This document shows positions 1 through 4,755 of a stretch of DNA of 6,583 nucleotides, in pieces (the first letter of the stretch is position 1; every line of letters starts with the position of its first letter). Under the pieces are notes generated by a model that had not been told where the DNA came from, searched no databases, and saw only the letters and a program-made list of their open reading frames with translations. Origin of the DNA: Planctomycetota bacterium (GTDB taxonomy: Bacteria > Planctomycetota > UBA11346); the NCBI GenBank assembly GCA_013821615.1, contig JACDGQ010000186.1:1-6583 (forward strand), read 5' to 3'. The position numbers and the translations under genes are program-made.

Positions 1-16
1 ACTCCGCACTCCGCAC
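1..16. repeat. Short tandem repeat ACTCCGC x2 at the window edge
   Basis: Two head-to-tail copies of ACTCCGC are followed by a partial AC, then a related CTCCG at 23-27. The array may continue to the left of the window, so its real length is unknown. It resembles the CCTCCGCG units inside the inverted repeat near 3559-3574, so it could be the edge of the same kind of dispersed intergenic repeat. That link is inference from a very short match. Confidence 0.4.
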
Positions 17-71
17 CTCGAGCTCCGTGTAACCGGTTGCGCTCCTTGCCCCGATTCCGACGACGTCACCC

Positions 72-893
72 ATGATACGCCAGGCTCGGGATCTCAACGG
101 CATGGTCGTCGCCATCACCGGCGCCAGCGCCGGCATCGGCAGGGCGCTGGCCATCGAACTGGCGGCCGCCGGCGCGCGCCTGGTGCTCGCGGCGCGCCGC
201 CTCGAGCTGCTCGAGGCCTTGAACGGTGAACTCGGCGGTGGCCACCTGTGCGTGCGCACCGACGTGGCGCAGCCCGCGGACTGCGCCGCCTTCGTCGCGG
301 CCGCGCACGCGCGCTTCGGGCGCCTCGACACGCTGGTGTGCAACGCCGGCTTCGCCTTCCTGCGTAGCGTCGCCGACACCAGCGCGGCGGAGTGGCGCGA
401 GCTGCTGGCGATCAATCTCGGCGGCACCAGCGAGTGCATCCGCGCGGCGCTGCCGCTGATGCTCGCCCAGGAGCGCCGCCAGGGTTGTCGCGGGCAGATC
501 CTGGTGGTCTCGTCATGCCTCGCACGCCGCGCGCTGCCCGACCTCGGTGCCTATGCCGCGACCAAGGCCGCCCAGCTCTCGCTGGTCGAGGCCCTGCGCG
601 TCGAACTGGCCGGCACCGGCGTGGTCGCTTCGGCGATGCTGCCGGTCGGCACCGACACCGAGTTCAAGGCCGTGGCGCAGGAGCGCAGCACGCGCACCAT
701 GCTGCCGCCCGGCCGCCTCGAGGTGCGCCAGAGCGCCGCCACCGTCGCCGCCTGCATGGTGCGCGGCATCGTCCACCCCGCGCCCGAACTGTGGAGCCAC
801 CTGCCCTCGCGCCTGGCCGCCTCGCTGGCGACATTGTTCCCGGGGTTGACGGACGGGGTGCTCGGGCGGGTGCGGCGGCTGGTCGAGGGCTGA
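72..893 (+). CDS. Short-chain dehydrogenase/reductase (SDR) family oxidoreductase
   Basis: A 273-residue classical SDR, expected to be a cytoplasmic NAD(P)-dependent oxidoreductase; the substrate cannot be read from the sequence. A Rossmann fold starts near residue 11 with the dinucleotide motif TGASAGIG (16-23). Basic residues R42-R43 after the second beta strand suggest NADP(H) preference. D64-V65 fits the adenine-contacting position and NAG lies at 91-93. The catalytic tetrad is complete: N115, S148 (in VVSSC), Y161 and K165 (YAATK). PVGTDTEF (191-198) is the usual post-catalytic PG-x-x-T loop in slightly altered form. The C-terminus (about 235-273) has a hydrophobic, Arg-rich tail typical of SDRs acting on lipid-like substrates, but that is weak evidence. 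The ATG at 72 has no good Shine-Dalgarno; ATG 102 (M11, just before the Rossmann strand) is a possible alternative start. A 143-bp gap separates it from the next gene, so co-transcription is uncertain. Confidence 0.93.
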   Translation: MIRQARDLNGMVVAITGASAGIGRALAIELAAAGARLVLAARRLELLEALNGELGGGHLCVRTDVAQPADCAAFVAAAHARFGRLDTLVCNAGFAFLRSVADTSAAEWRELLAINLGGTSECIRAALPLMLAQERRQGCRGQILVVSSCLARRALPDLGAYAATKAAQLSLVEALRVELAGTGVVASAMLPVGTDTEFKAVAQERSTRTMLPPGRLEVRQSAATVAACMVRGIVHPAPELWSHLPSRLAASLATLFPGLTDGVLGRVRRLVEG

Positions 894-961
894 TCGCCTC
901 GCCAGTCGTTGGCCGCGTGCCGAAGCATCGCCGTGAGCCTGCACGCTGCGCGTTGACCGTC

Positions 962-974
962 CCAGGTTGCCTGG
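962..974. other. Small perfect hairpin CCAGG-TTG-CCTGG
   Basis: A 5-bp perfect inverted repeat with a 3-nt loop lies in the 143-bp gap between the SDR gene and the SprA-like gene. No T-run follows, so it is not a standard Rho-independent terminator. It may be part of a terminator or an operator, or be chance. Apart from a possible GAGG ribosome binding site at 1023-1026, I see nothing else definite in this gap. Confidence 0.2.
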
Positions 975-1036
975 TCCTGGCTTCTCCACTGTGCAGCAGC
1001 GGTTATTTTGGCCTCAAGTCGCGAGGCTGCCTGCCG

Positions 1037-1726
1037 ATGCTCATTGTCCGATCTCCCGCCACCGGCGCCCCGGCCGTCCCCTTCATCGGGCGGACCCTGG
1101 AGCAGCGTCAGGCGGCAGGTGAGGACAACGCGTTGCCGGCAGGATCTCCGCCTGACAGGGTGGCTGGCGGCAGGGACGGCGGATCCACCCCCAGCGGTGA
1201 CCGCACGGATGCCTCGAGGACCGGCAAGGATGACCGCCAAGACGGCAAGGACAGCGCGACCATCGGTGCGCACGACGACCAGCCGGACGACGCGACGGCG
1301 CGCATCGATACCCAGCTGATCGCCCAGCTCGCGCGCCGCGATCGTGACGTGCGCGCCCACGAGGCCGCCCATCAGGCGGCGGGCGGGAACCTGGTCGGCG
1401 CGGCCCGCCTCGACTACCAGGTAGGGCCGGACGGTCATGCTTATGCGGTCGGCGGGGAGGTCTCGGTCGACGTCTCGGCCGTGTCCGGCGATCCGGCCGC
1501 CACCATCGTCAGGATGGAGCGGGTGCGCGCCGCCGCGCTCGCCCCGGCAGACCCCTCGTCGCAGGATCTGGCGGTGGCGTCGGCGGCCGCGGCGATCGCC
1601 GCCGACGCCCAGCGCCAGCTCGCCGAGCTGCAGCGCCAGACCGCCGTCGTGGCCAAGGTGCTGGGCAGCTACCAGCCCTCCGCCGCGACCGTCCGCACCG
1701 GCACGCTCCTCGACAGGAGCGCCTGA
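1037..1726 (+). CDS. SprA-related family putative metalloprotease (HEAAH motif)
   Basis: A 229-residue protein. Residues 1-90 look disordered and are rich in D, G, R, T and P. Residues 95-200 match the SprA-related family (putative metalloprotease CJM1_0395 type): RDRDVRAHEAAHQAAGG (101-117), YQVGPDGHAYAVGGEV (127-142), VDVSAVSGDPAATI (144-157), then AAALAPADPSSQDLAVA (165-181). HEAAH at 108-112 has the HExxH zinc-protease form, with E141 a speculative third ligand; protease activity in this family is predicted, not established to my knowledge. Residues 176-206 form an Ala/Gln-rich helix that may be a coiled coil. No signal peptide or membrane segment is seen. I chose ATG 1037 because GAGG at 1023-1026 lies 10 bp upstream and the conserved region is fully included; the reading frame stays open far upstream, but there it overlaps the SDR gene and has no family similarity. 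The domain call is firm; the biological role is unknown. Confidence 0.85.
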   Translation: MLIVRSPATGAPAVPFIGRTLEQRQAAGEDNALPAGSPPDRVAGGRDGGSTPSGDRTDASRTGKDDRQDGKDSATIGAHDDQPDDATARIDTQLIAQLARRDRDVRAHEAAHQAAGGNLVGAARLDYQVGPDGHAYAVGGEVSVDVSAVSGDPAATIVRMERVRAAALAPADPSSQDLAVASAAAAIAADAQRQLAELQRQTAVVAKVLGSYQPSAATVRTGTLLDRSA

Positions 1727-1821
1727 ACCGCTGCCGAAGACGTGCGCAGCCGCTTTCGCCGCTGCTACCATTCTGGACAGCCGACCCTCCTCGTGGCCCC
1801 TGCGCCCGGCGCGTTTTGTGC

Positions 1822-1859
1822 TGCACACCCGGTGCACCGGTACTGGACGGGGAATGCAC
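1822..1859. promoter_or_regulatory. Candidate operator: 12-bp palindrome with three phased TGCAC boxes
   Basis: CCGGTGCACCGG (1829-1840) is a perfect 12-bp palindrome, 50 bp before the start of the toroid-protein gene. TGCAC occurs at 1822, 1833 and 1855, offsets of 11 and 22 bp, which is about one and two helical turns and would place the boxes on one DNA face. A possible extended -10 (TGC-TACCAT, 1763-1771) lies upstream without a convincing -35. Binding by a dimeric regulator is inference; no known regulator's consensus is recognised. Confidence 0.3.
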
Positions 1860-1890
1860 CCGGGTCTAGGCTCGCCGGCCCGGAGACCAT

Positions 1891-3108
1891 ATGTCCTTCG
1901 CCACCTTCAGAACCCTCGCCTCCTCCGCACAAGCTGCGTTCGCTCGGCTTGCGCTCCCGGCCGCCGCACTGCTCGCGCTTGCAATGCCTGTCGGCGCCGC
2001 CGAGCCGCTGCCCACGGCCGGCGAAGTCGACGCGCTCATCGCCAAGGCCCAGGGCTGGCTGCTCGAGCAGCAGCAGGCCAGCGGTTCGTTCATCCCCGGC
2101 AAGGAATTCGTGGTCGGCCTCACCGGCCTGGCCGTGGCCGCCCTGGTGCAGACCCCGGGTGGCGTCGCGGCCGATGATCCGCACATCGTCAAGGCGCTGG
2201 CGCTGCTCAAGACCTACCGCCAGAAGGATGGCGGCTTCTACGATCGGGCTGAAGGCCTGGGCGACTACGGCACCTCGCTGACCATGCTGGCGCTGCTCGC
2301 CACCCACAGCGAGGACGCGGCCACCATCACCGCTGCGCAGAACTACCTGTTCGGCATCCAGAACCACGACCCCAAGGACACCGCGGTCGGCGGCCTCGGC
2401 TACGGCGACGACAAGCCGGGCGACGAGAACGTCGAGACCACGGTGATCGGCGTGCAGGCCCTGCGCGCGAGCGGCGTGCCGGCCAGCGATCCGCACCTGC
2501 TGGCCGCGCTCAAATTCCTCGAGCGCTGCCAGAACCTGAGCGCGGTCAACGACCAGCCGTGGGCGAAGAACGGCAGCAGCGACGGCGGCGCCGCGTACAG
2601 CCCGAAGGAGAGTCACGCAGGCGGCTCGTGGGCCAGCGATGCGGACAAGAAGGCCGGCGCGGAGCAGGCCGCCAAGGGTGTGCTCAACAGCTATGGTAGC
2701 ATGACCTACGCGTTGATCTCCGCGTACCTGTCGCTCGACCTCAAGCCCGAGGACCCGCGCGTCGCCGCGGCCTGTGGCTGGGTCAAGGGCCACTACCGCT
2801 TCGACGGCAATCCGGGCATGAGCAAAGCACTGGAGCGCCAGGGCCTGATCTACTACCACGGCATCATGTCGCGCACCTTCGGCCTGCTCGGCACCAAGGG
2901 CTTCCAGACCAGCGACGGCAAGGACGTCGACTGGCGCGCCGACCTCTTCGCGGTCATCAAGGCCAGCGCCATCCCGGCCAAGGTCGGCGGCGACGCGGCC
3001 GGCGGGATGATCTGGATGAACAGCGAGAAGCGCTGGGGCGAGGGCGTGCCGCACATCGCCACCACCTACATGCTGCAGGCGCTCAAGCGCATCCGCGCCG
3101 CGCTGTGA
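1891..3108 (+). CDS. Secreted prenyltransferase/squalene-oxidase-repeat (alpha/alpha toroid) protein
   Basis: A 405-residue protein with a likely Sec signal peptide: R7 and R19, a hydrophobic stretch 20-36, and probable cleavage after VGAA (37). The mature part carries the repeated helical hairpins of the terpenoid cyclase/prenyltransferase toroid fold. Gly-rich repeat turns are visible at QKDGGFYD (111-118), GGLGYGDD (167-174), DGGAAYSPKES (231-241) and RWGEG (381-385). SYGSMTYA (267-274), NPGM (307-310) and GLIYYH (318-323) match the form widespread in planctomycetes. I do not see the DxDDTA acid motif of squalene-hopene cyclases nor a clear farnesyltransferase zinc site; D173-D174, D178 and E179 form an acidic patch of unknown meaning. 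With export predicted, it is probably not a true prenyltransferase, and a binding or cell-envelope role is possible. GGAG at 1882-1885, 5 bp before the ATG, supports the start. It ends 17 bp before the Dabb gene, so the two are probably co-transcribed. Confidence 0.88.
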   Translation: MSFATFRTLASSAQAAFARLALPAAALLALAMPVGAAEPLPTAGEVDALIAKAQGWLLEQQQASGSFIPGKEFVVGLTGLAVAALVQTPGGVAADDPHIVKALALLKTYRQKDGGFYDRAEGLGDYGTSLTMLALLATHSEDAATITAAQNYLFGIQNHDPKDTAVGGLGYGDDKPGDENVETTVIGVQALRASGVPASDPHLLAALKFLERCQNLSAVNDQPWAKNGSSDGGAAYSPKESHAGGSWASDADKKAGAEQAAKGVLNSYGSMTYALISAYLSLDLKPEDPRVAAACGWVKGHYRFDGNPGMSKALERQGLIYYHGIMSRTFGLLGTKGFQTSDGKDVDWRADLFAVIKASAIPAKVGGDAAGGMIWMNSEKRWGEGVPHIATTYMLQALKRIRAAL

Positions 3109-3125
3109 GCGAGAGGGACGACCGC

Positions 3126-3422
3126 ATGATCCAGCACCTCGTCCTGTTCAAGTGGAAGCCCGCCACCACCACCGCCGATCAGGCCGCGGCGTGCGCCGCC
3201 CTCGCTGCCCTGCGTGACACCATCCCGGGCATCATCGCCTTGACCGTGGGCGCCCAGAACAGCCCCGAGGGCAAGGGCAAGGGCTTCCACACCGGCCTGA
3301 CCGTGACCTTCCTCGACGCCGCGGCGCGCGAAGCGTACCAGTCGCACCCCGCGCATCAGCAGGCGGTGGCCGGCTTCCGCGCGCATGTCGAGGACGTGAT
3401 CGTGCTGGATTACGCGTACTAG
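3126..3422 (+). CDS. Dabb family (stress-responsive A/B barrel) protein
   Basis: A 98-residue single-domain protein matching the Dabb family, small dimeric alpha+beta barrels of the ferredoxin-like fold. Key features are MIQHLVLFKWK at the N-terminus (H4 conserved), a helix of 17-32, the GxN-type loop VGAQNSPEGKGKGF (41-54), the strand HTGLTVTF (55-62), the YQSHPAHQ motif (71-78) and a final strand VIVLDYAY (91-98). Its length is typical. Some relatives are stress-induced and a few act as cyclases, but most have no known reaction, and none is assigned here. I prefer ATG 3126 because GAGG in GAGAGGGA (3113-3116) lies 9 bp upstream; an in-frame GTG at 3105, overlapping the upstream stop, would add seven residues unlike the family. 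It directly follows the exported toroid-protein gene and probably shares its transcript. No signal peptide is seen, so the two products probably act in different compartments. Confidence 0.9.
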   Translation: MIQHLVLFKWKPATTTADQAAACAALAALRDTIPGIIALTVGAQNSPEGKGKGFHTGLTVTFLDAAAREAYQSHPAHQQAVAGFRAHVEDVIVLDYAY

Positions 3423-3429
3423 GGGAGGG

Positions 3430-3460
3430 TCCGGAAGTCCGGAAGTCCGGAAGTCGGAAG
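3430..3460. repeat. Tandem TCCGGAAG array (three full units and one shortened)
   Basis: Three exact 8-bp units (3430-3437, 3438-3445, 3446-3453) are followed by a 7-bp TCGGAAG (3454-3460). The array starts 8 bp after the Dabb stop codon. Each full unit contains the self-complementary TCCGGA, so the array can form several small hairpins. It is noncoding and abuts the long inverted repeat starting at 3472. Confidence 0.9.
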
Positions 3461-3471
3461 AATGGACAGTC

Positions 3472-3589
3472 GATAGAACAGGAGGGCGCGGAGGACGGCT
3501 CCATTGGAAGCGACCGGGCGGGCGCCAGTCCTCGAGTCCCTTCAGCTCGCTCCCTCTTCCTCCGCGCCTCCGCGCCCTCCTGTTCTATC
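3472..3589. repeat. Long inverted repeat with 23-bp perfect arms and 72-bp spacer
   Basis: The left arm 3472-3494 (starting GATAGAACAGGAGGG) is exactly complementary to the right arm 3567-3589. Pairing extends outward, after a 2-bp mismatch, through GACAG (3465-3469) and CTGTC (3592-3596). The right arm has one extra CCTCCGCG unit: two tandem copies lie at 3559-3566 and 3567-3574, while the left arm matches only one. The spacer holds a second possible stem, GAGGAC (3491-3496) with GTCCTC (3528-3533), which shares GAGG with the long stem and so competes with it, and a small TCC-ATT-GGA hairpin (3500-3508). No T-tract follows either arm. It may be a dispersed palindromic repeat, a strand-neutral transcription stop, or a structured leader of the downstream gene, whose start is 56 bp away. 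No transposase or coding potential is seen in the 223-bp gap. Confidence 0.9.
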
Positions 3590-3645
3590 AGCTGTCGAAC
3601 GGCCTCGGGCTTGGCAAACCCTGGAAGCGGCCAGACTCCGCGGCA

Positions 3646-4608
3646 ATGAACGATCCCAGCGCCGAGATCGCCGCGGCCGCGGCCGCGCTGCGCGCGGGCC
3701 GGCTGGTCGGCATGCCCACGGAGACGGTCTACGGACTGGCGGCGAACGCGCTCGACGCGCGGGCGGTGTTGGCGATCTTCGCGGCCAAGGGGCGGCCGAG
3801 CTTCGATCCGCTGATCGTGCACGTCGCGGACGCGGAACAGGCGTGGGCGGTGGCGCGGCCGAGCGCGCGCGCGCGACTGCTCGCGCAGCAGTGCTGGCCG
3901 GGGCCGCTGACGCTGGTGCTGCCGCGCCTGCCGGCGATCCCCGACGTGGTCACCAGCGGTCTCGACACGGTCGGCGTGCGTTGTCCCGACCATCCCCTGG
4001 CCCTGGCCCTGATCCGCGCCGCCGGGCTGCCGTTGGCCGCGCCCAGCGCCAACCGCTTCGGCAGGATCAGCCCGACCACGGCGGCGCACGTGCGTGAGCA
4101 GCTCGCCGACGCAGTCGCGGTGGTGCTCGACGGCGGCCCGTGCCGGATCGGCATCGAGAGCACCGTGCTGCTGCCGGATCCGGCGCCCATCATCCTGCGT
4201 CCGGGCGGCCTGACGCGCGAGGCGCTGGAGGCCATCCTTGGCGAACCGGTGGCCGTGGCCGACCGCGCGGCGCGCGATGCCAGCCTGGCCCTGCCGGCGC
4301 CCGGACTGCTCGCCAGCCACTACGCCCCGGTGATCCCGCTCACCCTCAAGGATCTTGGGCAGCCTTGGCCGGAGGGGGAGGGCCTCGCCTACCTGAGCTG
4401 GCGTGGCGAGGGCCTGCCGGCCGGGGCCGGGCGGCTCGAGATCCTTAGTCAGCGCGGCGACCTCGCCGAAGCGGCAGCGGGGCTGTTCGCGGCGATGCGC
4501 CGGCTCGATGCCTGCGGCGCGCGGGCGATGGTGGCCGAAAGCGTTCCAAATGTCGCACTCGGCCTGGGTATCAATGACCGCCTGCGCCGGGCGGCCGGGC
4601 TCGGCTGA
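3646..4608 (+). CDS. tsaC: Sua5-type L-threonylcarbamoyladenylate synthase (tRNA t6A synthesis)
   Basis: A 320-residue cytoplasmic enzyme that forms threonylcarbamoyl-AMP from threonine, bicarbonate and ATP. This is the first step of the t6A37 modification of ANN-decoding tRNAs, completed by TsaD and partners. The catalytic Sua5/YciO/YrdC domain spans about 5-190: PTETVYGL (24-31), KGRP (48-51), WPGPLTLVL (84-92), VGVRCPDHP (109-117), APSAN (132-136), ESTV (171-174) and ILRPGG (183-188). The linker PGLLASHYAP (219-228) is the family's conserved hinge, and residues 245-318 form the extra C-terminal Sua5 domain, with RRLDACGARA (285-294) and GLGINDRLRRAA (306-317). This two-domain form is distinct from short E. 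coli-type TsaC. The ATG at 3646 begins just before the domain, as expected, but has no clear Shine-Dalgarno within 12 bp, suggesting weak or leader-dependent initiation. It follows a repeat-filled gap and precedes a hairpin, so it may be its own transcript. Confidence 0.96.
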   Translation: MNDPSAEIAAAAAALRAGRLVGMPTETVYGLAANALDARAVLAIFAAKGRPSFDPLIVHVADAEQAWAVARPSARARLLAQQCWPGPLTLVLPRLPAIPDVVTSGLDTVGVRCPDHPLALALIRAAGLPLAAPSANRFGRISPTTAAHVREQLADAVAVVLDGGPCRIGIESTVLLPDPAPIILRPGGLTREALEAILGEPVAVADRAARDASLALPAPGLLASHYAPVIPLTLKDLGQPWPEGEGLAYLSWRGEGLPAGAGRLEILSQRGDLAEAAAGLFAAMRRLDACGARAMVAESVPNVALGLGINDRLRRAAGLG

Positions 4609-4620
4609 GTGCTCGCGTAT

Positions 4621-4636
4621 GCCTGCTTTGGCAGGC
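4621..4636 (+). terminator. Hairpin GCCTGC-TTTG-GCAGGC, possible weak terminator
   Basis: A 6-bp perfect GC-rich stem with a 4-nt loop lies 12 bp after the stop codon of the Sua5 gene, the usual place for a terminator. Only a short CGTTTGG follows instead of a real T-run, so intrinsic termination would be weak or Rho-assisted. A self-complementary GGCGCGCC follows at 4642-4649. Confidence 0.4.
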
Positions 4637-4707
4637 CGTTTGGCGCGCCGCTCCCACCTTGGGTCTGCCCGCGATGGACAGTGCAGCTGCAACCGCTTAG
4701 GGGCTCA

Positions 4708-4736
4708 TTGACCGCATCGGGGGGACAGGTAAACAT
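4708..4736 (+). promoter_or_regulatory. Weak sigma70-like promoter candidate before the SpoIIE-type gene
   Basis: TTGACC (4708-4713) matches five of six -35 bases. After 17 bp comes AAACAT (4731-4736), only three of six for a -10; TAAACA at 4730 with a 16-bp spacer is similar. If real, transcription would start near 4743, inside the mini-ORF at 4735, leaving the phosphatase mRNA with a leader of about 12 nt. This model therefore excludes translation of the mini-ORF from this promoter. Confidence 0.25.
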
Positions 4737-4755
4737 GATGGGCAAGAAACCCTGA
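4735..4755 (+). CDS. Possible six-codon leader ORF (MMGKKP) overlapping the next start
   Basis: ATG-ATG followed by Gly-Lys-Lys-Pro and TGA. The TGA shares its last base with the ATG at 4755 (TGATG), a classic arrangement for translational coupling. AGG at 4727-4729, 5 bp before ATG 4735, is a better-placed ribosome binding site than anything directly before 4755. The frame differs from that of the phosphatase. It is far too short for composition tests, so it could be chance; no such leader is known to me for this family. Confidence 0.3.
   Translation: MMGKKP

Noticed and set aside
953..981. Possible promoter TTGACC with 17-bp spacing before the SprA-like gene
   Set aside because: The hexamer at the -10 position is CCTGGC, which does not resemble a -10 element.
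392..1036. Upstream extension of the SprA-like frame into the SDR gene
   Set aside because: The frame is open by chance. Its translation inside the SDR gene is an Arg/Ala/Pro-rich shadow with no family similarity, and a start with a ribosome binding site exists at 1037.
1746..1771. GCAGC/GCTGC inverted repeat and TGC-TACCAT extended -10 after the SprA-like gene
   Set aside because: The stem is only 5 bp with no T-run, and the -10-like site has no acceptable -35; neither stands alone as a feature.
1765..3054. 429-codon minus-strand frame opposite the toroid-protein gene
   Set aside because: Same GC-rich shadow effect; the + strand product has clear family motifs and a ribosome binding site, and the antisense product has none.
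3430..3589. CRISPR array
   Set aside because: The repeats are 8 bp and contiguous with no spacers, and the longer repeat occurs once as an inverted pair, not as direct repeats.
3472..3589. Insertion-sequence remnant with terminal inverted repeats
   Set aside because: The 72-bp interior has no coding potential and no target-site duplication is evident; a palindromic repeat is the simpler reading.
3504..4097. Open frame starting in the inverted-repeat spacer and running into the Sua5 gene
   Set aside because: It is out of frame with the strongly conserved Sua5 product and encodes a low-complexity Arg/Ala/Gly sequence.
3232..4692. 486-codon minus-strand frame across the Dabb, repeat and Sua5 region
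   Set aside because: It runs through two recognised genes and the noncoding repeat block; its composition is typical of antisense frames and no domain is visible.
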